Assembly: GCA_003448025.1 (NCBI GenBank) | Contig: DLXL01000211.1 | Coordinates: 1-9,058 of the forward strand | Direction: 5' to 3' | Length of the DNA stretch: 9,058 bases | From: Saprospirales bacterium | Lineage (GTDB): Bacteria > Bacteroidota > Bacteroidia > Chitinophagales > Saprospiraceae | In this document: positions 1 through 7,190 of the stretch, one piece after another | Position numbering within the stretch: position 1 is the first letter of the stretch | Layout: each line of letters starts with the position of its first letter | Notes under the pieces: generated by a model | What the model saw: only the letters and a program-made list of their open reading frames with translations | Databases searched by the model: none | What the model was told of the DNA's origin: nothing | Translations under genes and position numbers: made by a program

Positions 1-16
1 ATACTCCTCTTTCTAT

Positions 17-126
17 ATCCGCGTCATCCGCGTCATCCGCGTTCCAAAAAAAAATCCTCGTTCCAAATCCGCGTTCCAATCCGCGTTCCACCCCCGCGTT
101 CCACCCCCGCGTTTGAAAATCTGCGT
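17..126. repeat. Degenerate GC-rich tandem repeat upstream of the VPS10-like gene
   Basis: Three copies of the 9-mer ATCCGCGT(C/T) run from 17 to 43. After an A-tract come a diverged copy (54-65), two exact copies of AATCCGCGTTCC (66-77 and 78-89), two copies that replace AAT with ACCC (90-102 and 103-114), and a last decayed copy ending in CTGCGT (115-126). The array stops about 23 nt before the ATG at 150, so the 5' untranslated region and perhaps the promoter of that gene lie in or beside it. The left edge may continue outside the window. It is non-coding: the minus-strand reading frame through it is only repeat translation. Function is unknown. Confidence 0.8.
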
Positions 127-149
127 ACCTTGCCTGAAATTTTCTATGT

Positions 150-3026
150 ATGCGGTCAATCCTTGTCTGTTTCTTTTTTGGGGTTTTTCTTCCTTTGGCT
201 TTTGCACAACAGCCAATTCCGACATCTTCTGAGTTGCGGATGAAGGGCTTTGAGCAGCGCAACCTATTGAAAAAACAATCCCTTTTATCTTCCGTACAAC
301 CAGTCAATATTGGCCCTTCGGTATTCTCCTGCCGGGTGACGGATGTGGATGTAAACCCCGTGGATCCAACGGAAATGTATGTAGCGTATGCTTCCGGCGG
401 ATTGTGGCATTCAACAAGTAATGGTACCTCCTTCAAACCAATTTTCGATCATGAAGCCAGTATGACGATTGGTGATATTGCCGTGGACTGGACCAATCGT
501 GTCATTTGGGTAGGTACCGGAGAATCCAACAGCAGTCGCTCTTCTTATGCGGGCACCGGTATGTACCGAAGTGCAGACAATGGCAGAACCTGGGAATGGC
601 GTGGATTGCCGGAGAGTCACCATATTGCCCGGGTGGTATTACATCCCACCGATCCTAATACCCTATGGGTAGCTGTACTGGGGCATTTGTACTCACCTAA
701 TACAGAACGTGGGGTGTACAAAACCATCGATGGGGGTAAGAACTGGGTTCGTACCTTATTTGTGAATGAAAACAGCGGCGGTATCGATCTGGTGGTGGAT
801 CCAAATGATCCCAACATCGTGATGGCTGCCACCTGGGAGAGAAGTCGGAGCGCTTGGAATTTTGCCGGAGCCGGGGAAGGATCGGCTATCTGGAAAAGCA
901 TAGATGGAGGCAGTACCTGGGCAAAATCTGTGAATGGATTTCCATCAGGCGCCAAAACCGGCAGAATTGGGCTTTCTGCAGGTAAGAAAAATGGAAAAAC
1001 GGTAAGGTATGCCTGTTTGGATAATCAAAATGCAAAGCCGGCCAAAGAAAAATCAACCGATGATGCCCTCACAAAAGACCAGCTTAGAAGCATGTCCAAA
1101 GCTGATTTTTTACTGCTGAGTGATGAAAAACTGGGTGCATTCCTCAAACAATTTGGGTTCCCGGAAAAATACAATGCCAAAAAAGTGAAGGGGCTGATTG
1201 AAAAAGACAAACTTAAGCCCATTGCGCTGGTGGAATATCTGGAAGACGCCAACAGCAACCTGTTCGAAACAGATTTTATCGGCGCTGAACTATACCGCTC
1301 TGATGATGGCGGCCAAACCTGGAAGCGCACCCATGATGAGCCCATCGAACAGATGCACTTTACTTATGGGTATTATTTCGCCAACGTACGTTGTGCTCCT
1401 AATAATGCCGATGAAGTGTATATGATCGGTTTTTTGATTATCCGCTCGGATGATGGCGGTAAAACATGGAAAAATATCAACGGCGATAATGTGCATGTAG
1501 ACCATCATGCCTTGTGGCTGAATCCTTCCCGCTCCGGCCATTTGGTGAATGGTAATGATGGTGGGTTAAATATTTCCTGGGACAATGGAGCCTCCTGGAT
1601 TAAATGTAACACGCCACCCGTAGGACAATTTTATGCGGTTGCAACCGATGAAGCCGAGCCCTATAATGTATACGGCGGCGCTCAGGATAACGGCGTTTGG
1701 GTGGGGCCAAGTTATTATGAAGCATCTACCGGTTGGCACCAGTCAGGCGCTTACCCTTATAAGGAATTGATAGGCGGTGATGGGATGCAAATTCAGGTGG
1801 ATACGCGTGATAACAACACGGTATACACCGGATATCAGTTTGGCAACTATGTGCGGATGAACAAAACCACCGGCGAATCCAGGCCTATCACGCCAAAACA
1901 CGATCTGGGTGAACGTCCGCTCCGTTTCAACTGGCAAACCCCCGTCTGGCTGAGTCGTCATCAGCAGGATGTGTTATACCTGGGAGCCAATAAAGTGTAT
2001 CGTTCCTTTAACCAGGGGAATGACTGGGAAGCCATTTCCGGCGATTTAACACAGGGTGGAAAGCCCGGGAACGTTCCTTATGGCACCCTTTCAAGTATTT
2101 GCGAAAGCCCCTTGAAATTCGGCATGCTGTACGCCGGTTCTGACGACGGCCTGGTTCATCTGACCCGGGATGGAGGTGAAACCTGGACCAAAATTTCAGA
2201 TCCATTGCCATCCAATCTCTGGGTAAGCAGGGTTTGCGCCTCTTCGCATGAGCGTGCAAGGGTGTATGTTTCACTCAACGGTTATCGCTGGGATGATTTT
2301 GCCCCTTACCTGTACGTTTCCAATGATTACGGACAAACCTGGGAAAAACTGGGTTCCAATCTGCCTATGGAACCCATCAATGTGGTTAAAGAAGATCCTG
2401 AGAATCCGAATGTCATATACGTAGGAACGGATCACAACGTTTATATATCTGTAGATGGCGGGAAGGTGTTCCATACGCTCAGTGCCGAATTCCCGGATGT
2501 GCCGGTACATGATCTGGCCATTCAGACTAAAGCGAAGGAACTGGTGATTGGAACACACGGACGTTCTATGTTTAAGGCAGATATCTCCATGGTTCAAAAA
2601 CTGAATCAGGAAACCATGCTGGCTGAACTTCAATTGTTTGATCTGGCAAAGCGGAAATACAATAAAAACTGGGGTAAAAAACGAGCCTATCAGGAAACTA
2701 AAGATCCTGAGTATCCCGTATGGTTTTATAGTAAAAGTGAGGGAAAGGTTAATTGGAGCGTCAGACACAAAGAAAAGGGACTGGTGCTGAACAGCGGAAC
2801 CCTGGATGCTGTTAAAGGATTGAACCAGTGGAACTATGCCCTTGATGTACAGGAGGATGCCGTGAAAAAATACAAGGAATTGCTGCAAACCGAACAAAAG
2901 GACCCAAAAAAGACGGTAGAAATCGAGAAAGCTGATACAGGTAAAAGGTATCTCCGGAAAGGTGTTTATATCTTTACCTTGGAAAAAGCAGAAACCAAGG
3001 TTGAAAAAGAGTTGGTAATCGAGTAA
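150..3026 (+). CDS. Secreted VPS10/sortilin-like Asp-box beta-propeller protein
   Basis: This is a 958-residue exported protein. Residues 1-19 form a signal peptide ending LAFA, with predicted cleavage before QQ. About ten Asp-box motifs (S/T-x-D/N-x-G-x-x-W/F) follow, at residues 141, 192, 250, 384, 433, 476, 619, 672, 724 and 767, plus a degenerate one at 88. This matches the Sortilin/VPS10-type and BNR-like propellers common in Bacteroidota. A conserved-looking block DHHALWLNP (451-459) precedes NGNDGG (467-472). Residues 293-372 form a lysine-rich, probably helical insertion between blades. Residues 820-958 form a separate C-terminal beta-rich domain, with a charged helical stretch at 901-932 and an ending reminiscent of FlgD/Ig-like modules. 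No type IX secretion C-terminal signal is evident. Such proteins are often labelled glycosyl hydrolase, but no sialidase FRIP motif or catalytic set is visible, so enzymatic activity is unsupported. It probably acts in the periplasm or outside the cell. It is the first gene of a likely operon with the two lipoproteins downstream. Confidence 0.88.
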   Translation: MRSILVCFFFGVFLPLAFAQQPIPTSSELRMKGFEQRNLLKKQSLLSSVQPVNIGPSVFSCRVTDVDVNPVDPTEMYVAYASGGLWHSTSNGTSFKPIFDHEASMTIGDIAVDWTNRVIWVGTGESNSSRSSYAGTGMYRSADNGRTWEWRGLPESHHIARVVLHPTDPNTLWVAVLGHLYSPNTERGVYKTIDGGKNWVRTLFVNENSGGIDLVVDPNDPNIVMAATWERSRSAWNFAGAGEGSAIWKSIDGGSTWAKSVNGFPSGAKTGRIGLSAGKKNGKTVRYACLDNQNAKPAKEKSTDDALTKDQLRSMSKADFLLLSDEKLGAFLKQFGFPEKYNAKKVKGLIEKDKLKPIALVEYLEDANSNLFETDFIGAELYRSDDGGQTWKRTHDEPIEQMHFTYGYYFANVRCAPNNADEVYMIGFLIIRSDDGGKTWKNINGDNVHVDHHALWLNPSRSGHLVNGNDGGLNISWDNGASWIKCNTPPVGQFYAVATDEAEPYNVYGGAQDNGVWVGPSYYEASTGWHQSGAYPYKELIGGDGMQIQVDTRDNNTVYTGYQFGNYVRMNKTTGESRPITPKHDLGERPLRFNWQTPVWLSRHQQDVLYLGANKVYRSFNQGNDWEAISGDLTQGGKPGNVPYGTLSSICESPLKFGMLYAGSDDGLVHLTRDGGETWTKISDPLPSNLWVSRVCASSHERARVYVSLNGYRWDDFAPYLYVSNDYGQTWEKLGSNLPMEPINVVKEDPENPNVIYVGTDHNVYISVDGGKVFHTLSAEFPDVPVHDLAIQTKAKELVIGTHGRSMFKADISMVQKLNQETMLAELQLFDLAKRKYNKNWGKKRAYQETKDPEYPVWFYSKSEGKVNWSVRHKEKGLVLNSGTLDAVKGLNQWNYALDVQEDAVKKYKELLQTEQKDPKKTVEIEKADTGKRYLRKGVYIFTLEKAETKVEKELVIE

Positions 3027-3054
3027 TTTCTGCCGGTACTCAACGCGTTTTTAC

Positions 3055-3807
3055 ATGAAAACAACCCAATTAGTTCCGTTTTTGCTGCTCGTGGTAATGA
3101 GCCTGAGCAGTTGTCTTACCATCGTTGAGGAGATCACCATCCGAAAAGATGGAAGCGGATCTTACCGGATTGCCATGGATGGCAGCAAAGTCAAGGAAAT
3201 GTTTGGCGACATTGCTAACAAAATGGGCACAGATAGTCAAAAAGACTCAACCCGGGCAGAAGTGCCAGCAGACACCATAAGCGATGTAGAAAAAGAAGAA
3301 AAGAAATACATGCTCACTGCCCGGTTGCTATCAGAAAAGAGCGGAATCAGTAATGCCATTGGATTTAATGATACCACCCAATTCCAATCCGGCTATTCCT
3401 TCGATTTCGCCCGTCTGGAAGATTTGCAGGAGGCAATGATCTCATTGGAAGATGAAGAGGCATTCGGTCTATGGAATGATGAAGCCAGTATTGAGCTGAA
3501 AGGAAAGACATTAAAGCGTAGCACCGGAAATTCCGGCTTCGGAGATTTTTTGGCAGAAGTGATGCTAAAAAAGAGTGAGGATGAGGGGCAGGATGGGGCA
3601 GCAGTTAAAAACATGATGAAAATGATGTTTCGTGATCTGGAATTTAAAACGGTTTACCATTTTCCGGATCAAAAAATAAAAAAATGGAATGATAAGAGAG
3701 CTACTGTAAGCAACGACAGGCACACTTTGACCCTTCTGGAAAAGCCTATGGACGAAAAAAGCAAGGCCGACAAGAAACCTGAGGCGCTCATCATTCGTCT
3801 TAAATGA
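3055..3807 (+). CDS. Lipoprotein, first of two tandem paralogues
   Basis: This is a 250-residue lipoprotein of unknown function. The N-terminus is a lipoprotein signal with lipobox LSSC, so Cys20 would be lipidated and residue 21 onward exposed in the periplasm or at the outer membrane. The mature protein starts with a beta-like segment CLTIVEEITIRKDGSGSY (20-37). An acidic, poorly conserved linker follows (about 55-85), then a core with GISN (97-100), GYSFDF (113-118) and YHFPD (201-205). All these blocks recur in the next gene, so the two arose by duplication. The layout of a lipidated Cys, a short strand and a DG-SG turn vaguely recalls LppM-like (DUF3153) lipoproteins, but that is a guess from memory. 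It starts 28 nt after the VPS10-like gene and is probably co-transcribed with it. Confidence 0.85.
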   Translation: MKTTQLVPFLLLVVMSLSSCLTIVEEITIRKDGSGSYRIAMDGSKVKEMFGDIANKMGTDSQKDSTRAEVPADTISDVEKEEKKYMLTARLLSEKSGISNAIGFNDTTQFQSGYSFDFARLEDLQEAMISLEDEEAFGLWNDEASIELKGKTLKRSTGNSGFGDFLAEVMLKKSEDEGQDGAAVKNMMKMMFRDLEFKTVYHFPDQKIKKWNDKRATVSNDRHTLTLLEKPMDEKSKADKKPEALIIRLK

Positions 3808-3867
3808 ACATTCAATCAAAACTGACACGGGATAACGCCCGAACATTTTTTCCAATACCTACATTCA

Positions 3868-4662
3868 ATGAAAAATTTGAAAAACCTTTTCCTCGCAGTG
3901 TTTGCTGTAAGCATGACTGCACTCACTGGTTGTCTGCACATTATTGAGGAGGCAACCTTCAGAAACAACGGCTCCGGATCCTATAAAATGACACTCGATA
4001 TGAGTGAAATGAAAGGCATGATGGATATGTTCAAAGGCATGGCCGGCGATAGCACCCTTACCTCCGGTTTGGAAATGGGGGGTGATTCTACCTCTATTCA
4101 AACAGAGGGGGATTATACGCCACCTTCAACCACCGATGCACCGGAAGTAGAAGATCCAATGGGTGGCCTGGGCGAGCAAATGAGCAGCGTGGCTGCAACC
4201 ATTCGCGGGGTAGATGGCATTTCCAATGTGGTAGAAATTAAGGATACCTCAAACTTCCAGTTTGGTTACTCCTTTGATTTTGTCAGTGTAGAAGCGCTAA
4301 ATCGCGCCCTCCGTATAATCAACAAAGACAAATACGACTCCAAGGTGGAAGAAGTATTCCGATACAAAGGCAAAAGTTTTGAGCGACTTGGAACCGGGGA
4401 TATCGGAGAGGAAATGAAAAAAGCCATGATGAATACCGGCGATGAGGCGGAAGAAGGCAGCATGGATATGGTAAAGAGGTTCCTGGCTGATATGAGCTAC
4501 AAACAGATTTACCACTTCCCTGATCGTACCGTGAAAAAAGCCGACAATAAACTCGGTGAAATCAGCGACGAAGGCCATACACTCACCATCAATATCAAGC
4601 CATTTGATGAGGAGCAGCAAAAGAAAAAAGCCAGCGTTGCTACTAAGGTTAAGTTGAAGTAA
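3868..4662 (+). CDS. Lipoprotein, second of two tandem paralogues
   Basis: This is a 264-residue lipoprotein of unknown function. The signal peptide ends in lipobox LTGC, with Cys22 as the lipidation site. From the cysteine it matches the preceding gene: 13 of the first 23 mature residues are identical, and EE-T-R followed by GSGSY, GISN (117-120), GYSFDF (133-138) and YHFPD (215-219) are shared. The region between is different: residues 44-60 are methionine-rich and 61-105 are a Ser/Thr/Pro/Gly-rich linker. The C-terminus is lysine-rich (251-264). It begins 60 nt after the first paralogue and ends the rightward operon. A few bases after its stop begins an inverted-repeat element that separates it from the convergent leftward genes. 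Confidence 0.85.
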   Translation: MKNLKNLFLAVFAVSMTALTGCLHIIEEATFRNNGSGSYKMTLDMSEMKGMMDMFKGMAGDSTLTSGLEMGGDSTSIQTEGDYTPPSTTDAPEVEDPMGGLGEQMSSVAATIRGVDGISNVVEIKDTSNFQFGYSFDFVSVEALNRALRIINKDKYDSKVEEVFRYKGKSFERLGTGDIGEEMKKAMMNTGDEAEEGSMDMVKRFLADMSYKQIYHFPDRTVKKADNKLGEISDEGHTLTINIKPFDEEQQKKKASVATKVKLK

Positions 4663-4674
4663 ATAGGTTTTTTC

Positions 4675-4730
4675 TTTTACCGCGGAGACGGAGAGACTTA
4701 ATTCAATATCTCTCCGATTCTGCGGTAAAA
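4675..4730. repeat. Imperfect inverted repeat between convergent genes
   Basis: The arms 4675-4696 and 4709-4730 (22 nt each) enclose a 12-nt A/T-rich loop. The outer nine bases, TTTTACCGC with GCGGTAAAA, and the inner eight, CGGAGAGA with TCTCTCCG, pair perfectly. The middle holds two G-U wobbles and one mismatch. T-rich sequence precedes the left arm (from 4666) and A-rich sequence follows the right arm. This is the reverse of the A-stem-T order of an intrinsic terminator, so it is called a repeat element and not a terminator. It occupies the gap between the last lipoprotein gene and the anti-sigma gene. Confidence 0.75.
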
Positions 4731-4768
4731 AAACCTCTGCGCCTCTCCGCCTCTGCGGTAAAAAAAAC
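4711..4768. repeat. Direct repeats with 8-bp CCTCTGCG units
   Basis: Two 25-nt copies of TCTCCGNNTCTGCGGT plus an A-tract lie at 4711-4735 and 4744-4768, with starts 33 nt apart. Between and into the second copy run three consecutive 8-mers: CCTCTGCG (4734-4741), CCTCTCCG (4742-4749) and CCTCTGCG (4750-4757). The first copy is also the right arm of the inverted repeat described separately, so the gap holds one inverted and two direct copies of the same motif. Related CCTCTGCG-plus-A-tract sequences are, from memory, frequent between genes in many environmental bacteria. Function is unknown. Confidence 0.75.
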
Positions 4769-4783
4769 TTATATAACTGCTAT

Positions 4784-4807
4784 AAAAACCGGTCAGGCAT
4801 TAACCAG
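4784..4807 (-). terminator. Possible weak intrinsic terminator of the anti-sigma gene
   Basis: Read on the minus strand, CTGGTT, a 7-nt loop and GACCGG form a 6-bp stem (two G-U pairs), followed directly by five T. It lies 16-39 nt after the stop codon of the leftward anti-sigma/TPR gene, where a terminator is expected. The stem is short, so this is tentative. Confidence 0.4.
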
Positions 4808-4822
4808 CCTACAAACCTTGTG

Positions 4823-5581
4823 CTATAATCCTTCCAGCACTTTCTTCGCCTGTTTACGGAAGCTTACGCCATCCGTTGCATCCAGGTAACGTTGAAGCAA
4901 AGATTTTGCCTGATCCATCTCTTTATTGCCTGCATAGGCAAGTCCAAGATAGTAGTAACTGGCAGTTTTGAAGTCGTTTTGACTTTGTGAAATGGGCTCA
5001 AGGGCCTTGATAGCACCTGGATATTGTTGGGCATGGACCAGGGAAACGCCCCAATAGAAACGATAATCTATATTGTCCGGATATGCTGACACTACTGACC
5101 CCAATGCCTGAGCGGCTTCAGGGTATTTTCCTTGGTCATACAAAGAAAACGCCTCGATAACCTCAGGAGGCACGGGTTGGTTGGTGCCGCCTAAACTCTT
5201 AAAGGTCATCTTATTAGGGTATGGGGCTGTTTGTTCTGCAATCAATTGCCCATTATTACCTCCGGGAATATAAACCCTGGCTAGTACAAGTAAGGTGATC
5301 ATTGCAGCGGCTGCGTACAAGTATCTAGCCCACATATTTCTTTTAATGGCAGTTCCAGTAACCTCAGTGGCAGGAGGTATGGTGGCTTTGGCCCAATCTG
5401 CATTGGCGATCCCTGAGCGTAGGGATTGTTCCTTTACGGTCCGGGCTATTTGCTGCTGAAAACGGAATTCCACTGCCAGTTTGGGGTCCGTTTTCAAGAG
5501 AGTGTTTAGTTCCTCCGCTTCTGATGCATTTAGCGAATTGGCGAAGTATGCCTCAAGAAGGTGTTCTGATCTGTTTTCCAT
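4823..5581 (-). CDS. Membrane-anchored anti-sigma-like protein with TPR repeats
   Basis: This 252-residue protein is probably the partner of the sigma factor encoded 80 nt upstream. Residues 1-55 (LLEAYFANSLNASEAEEL, then a conserved-looking TDPKLAVEF) resemble the short helical N-terminal region of Bacteroidota anti-sigma proteins. The zinc-binding HxxxCxxC motif is absent. Basic residues K80, R81 and R86 flank a single membrane helix at about 86-104, placing the N-terminus inside. The periplasmic part carries about three TPR units, near 141-170, 171-200 and 205-236. The expected role is to hold the sigma factor at the inner membrane and release it on a signal sensed or relayed by the TPR domain. 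The sigma-binding function is inferred from neighbourhood and layout; a plain TPR membrane protein is the alternative. Confidence 0.75.
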   Translation of the reverse strand: MENRSEHLLEAYFANSLNASEAEELNTLLKTDPKLAVEFRFQQQIARTVKEQSLRSGIANADWAKATIPPATEVTGTAIKRNMWARYLYAAAAMITLLVLARVYIPGGNNGQLIAEQTAPYPNKMTFKSLGGTNQPVPPEVIEAFSLYDQGKYPEAAQALGSVVSAYPDNIDYRFYWGVSLVHAQQYPGAIKALEPISQSQNDFKTASYYYLGLAYAGNKEMDQAKSLLQRYLDATDGVSFRKQAKKVLEGL

Positions 5582-5661
5582 CTTTTTGTCTGCTTTGAAG
5601 CCATAAGTGGCAGCGTAGAATTGTTCATTGGAGTAGGTTTGAAAGGTTTATGCTGGCTATT

Positions 5662-6201
5662 TCATGATTTTCTTATCTTGTCCAGGCACCGCTTTCGCAA
5701 CTGCCTGACTACTTCAGGACTCGAATATCCCATCACTTCTGCAATCTCCTGACTGTTGAGTCCTTCCTTGTAGGTCAGAATAATCAGACTGCGTCCGGGC
5801 TCGCCCAGTGCATCTACTTTCGACCAAAGTTGAGCGTCCGTTTCTGCAGTGATCATAGCATCCTCTATACCTGCATCTGTTTCCCTGGTGAGTGGAAAGG
5901 CTTCATCACCAGGCAGCCCGATCCGTCCCTGTTTTCGCCTGAAGGCTTGTACAAGGTTTTTCCCAATTCCGAACAAATAGGTACATAAAGTACCGATCAG
6001 TTCAGATAGCCGACCAGATTCCAGATTGAGAACCATAATTATTACGGCGTTTTGAAAAATATCGGCAAGGTCATGTACGCTGATACGCGTAGCATCTTTA
6101 CCCCAGCCGATGAACTTGGGGCGACAGGTTTGGTATATACCCGAAACAACATGATTCGGGTTTTTCCGGAAAGCTTCTAATTCGTTATGGTTACCATTCA
6201 T
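5662..6201 (-). CDS. ECF-type RNA polymerase sigma-70 factor
   Basis: This 179-residue protein is of typical size for an extracytoplasmic-function sigma factor. The region-2 core is visible at 44-59 (DLADIFQNAVIIMVLN), followed by TLCTYLFGIGKNL (71-83) and a basic segment AFRRKQGR (86-93), as in sigma region 2 binding core polymerase and the -10 element. Region 4 lies at about 131-179: LGEPGRSLIILTYKEGLNSQEIA is the first part of a helix-turn-helix, and YSSPEVVRQLRKRCLDKIR is the recognition helix and tail. It would redirect RNA polymerase to a small regulon, perhaps including its own operon. The anti-sigma/TPR gene follows 80 nt downstream on the same strand. The start at 6201 gives normal length. 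No convincing promoter was identified upstream; an intrinsic terminator separates it from the amidase gene. Confidence 0.88.
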   Translation of the reverse strand: MNGNHNELEAFRKNPNHVVSGIYQTCRPKFIGWGKDATRISVHDLADIFQNAVIIMVLNLESGRLSELIGTLCTYLFGIGKNLVQAFRRKQGRIGLPGDEAFPLTRETDAGIEDAMITAETDAQLWSKVDALGEPGRSLIILTYKEGLNSQEIAEVMGYSSPEVVRQLRKRCLDKIRKS

Positions 6202-6294
6202 ACGCTCGGATAAAGGTAGAGCGGCGGATTTGGAGGTTAATGCTATGGCGGAATTAAATGTGAACAGGGATTAGCTTTTTTTACCGGACCTGAA

Positions 6295-6335
6295 AAAAAT
6301 AGTGGATGATAAAACAGCAATCATCCACTATTTTT
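6295..6335 (-). terminator. Intrinsic terminator downstream of the amidase gene
   Basis: The arms AAAAATAGTGGATGAT (6295-6310) and its exact complement (6320-6335) form a perfect 16-bp stem with a 9-nt loop. On the minus strand it is followed by a run of seven T (7-A run at 6293-6299 on plus), which suits termination of the leftward amidase transcript 26 nt after its stop. Five T on the other side would also allow some plus-strand termination. Confidence 0.85.
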
Positions 6336-6360
6336 CCAGTCAAACGGCAAATCAATATGC

Positions 6361-7149
6361 TTATGCGCCAATTTTAAGGCCTTTTTCCACCCTTCCCCAG
6401 TTAAATGCCGGGCCAATATCCCACTTGCCGGAAGGTCGGAAATTGACATGAGAACAAATGCCCTTGAACCCTTCTGCTTCGGCAGCATTGGCAAATGGGT
6501 TGAAACGGGTAGCCATCGGCAAAAAAGTACGTGGAATATTATAACGGGCAGTCAGGAAGCGTAGTAACTGGATCAATGCCTTATATTGTGCATTAGTGAA
6601 CGTAGCGTAATATTGTTCACCTCTATATGTAGTGGGTAGTTTTTGGTAAAATCCTGTTTCCTGTTCCGTGCAATACACATCATCTGAGCTATATACCGTG
6701 TGCAGCAAACCGCCCGCTTTCTTGCGTAAAAAGCCAATGTTTGATATCTCAATGCCAATGCTTCGCTGACTCATGGCGCTATTGCCACCAATAGCACCCG
6801 GACCCAGATGGTACGACCAGTATTTAGAAGCCCAAAGGTTGTAAATATGCCCTGAACGCGCAATCACAAAGGGTACAGACACCTCCACACTTTGCCTGGA
6901 AAGCTGTGCTATGTCGCCCTTAAGGTATCCGGCAGTAAAGTGCAGGACAATGCGCTCCTTGGGAAACTCCTCCTCGTAGTAAAATGATTTGTCCGGCACC
7001 TGCTTGGTGCAAAATTCAAGGCTCAGGATGCCGCCAGCTTTGTCATTTATCTTGGCGTTAATGTTGCTTATCAGAAACTGGGTGCCACTTGAATCTATAC
7101 CGGTTTGACGAAAAGAAGCCTCATGTTGGGTAATACTGGTTGCTTTCAT
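6361..7149 (-). CDS. N-acetylmuramoyl-L-alanine amidase (Amidase_2 family)
   Basis: This is a 262-residue zinc amidase that would cut the bond between N-acetylmuramic acid and L-alanine in peptidoglycan. The Amidase_2/PGRP core runs from about 65 to 250. IVLHFTAG gives zinc ligand His70, SHVNFRPSGKWDIGP gives His234 and Asp244, and SIGIEISN gives Glu134, matching the AmpD-type ligands and catalytic Glu. His114 (YHLGPG) is a further conserved-looking residue. Residues 141-185 form an insertion rich in Tyr and Gly. The frame stays open to 7212, but the extra 21 codons are partly repeat DNA, so the ATG at 7149 (MKATSITQHE) is preferred. With that start there is no signal peptide, so it may be cytoplasmic (recycling), exported by a non-Sec route, or mis-started. 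It is followed by a strong terminator and looks monocistronic. Confidence 0.85.
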   Translation of the reverse strand: MKATSITQHEASFRQTGIDSSGTQFLISNINAKINDKAGGILSLEFCTKQVPDKSFYYEEEFPKERIVLHFTAGYLKGDIAQLSRQSVEVSVPFVIARSGHIYNLWASKYWSYHLGPGAIGGNSAMSQRSIGIEISNIGFLRKKAGGLLHTVYSSDDVYCTEQETGFYQKLPTTYRGEQYYATFTNAQYKALIQLLRFLTARYNIPRTFLPMATRFNPFANAAEAEGFKGICSHVNFRPSGKWDIGPAFNWGRVEKGLKIGA

Positions 7150-7190
7150 ATTTTGAAGGGAAAAAAGTTTAGGGTAAGGCACGAAGGTAA

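Noticed and set aside
112..133. Bacteroidota-type promoter (TTTG and TAnnTTTG) upstream of the VPS10-like gene
   Set aside because: TTTG and a TACCTTGC match exist, but the spacing of about 10 nt is far too short and the -7 match is imperfect.
13..225. Minus-strand 70-codon frame over the 5' repeat
   Set aside because: It consists largely of translated tandem repeat (WNADWNAD and TRMTRM runs) and overlaps the signal peptide of the real gene; not a credible protein.
2271..2897. Minus-strand 208-codon frame inside the VPS10-like gene
   Set aside because: It lies entirely opposite a well-supported coding frame and shows no recognisable domain; a shadow of codon usage.
150..3026. Sialidase or glycosyl hydrolase assignment
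   Set aside because: Asp boxes are structural repeats shared by many propellers; no FRIP arginine motif or catalytic residue set was found.
3828..3850. Hairpin plus T-run between the two lipoprotein genes
   Set aside because: Only a 4-bp stem (CGGG/CCCG), separated from the T-run by four bases; too weak to call an attenuator or terminator.
4675..4730. Bidirectional intrinsic terminator
   Set aside because: T-runs precede and A-runs follow the stem on each strand, opposite to the required order, so no U-tract follows the hairpin in either transcript.
6205..6225. TAnnTTTG-like -7 box upstream of the sigma factor (TACCTTTA on the minus strand)
   Set aside because: It lies only about 9 nt before the ATG, leaving almost no leader, and no -33 TTTG is at the right distance.
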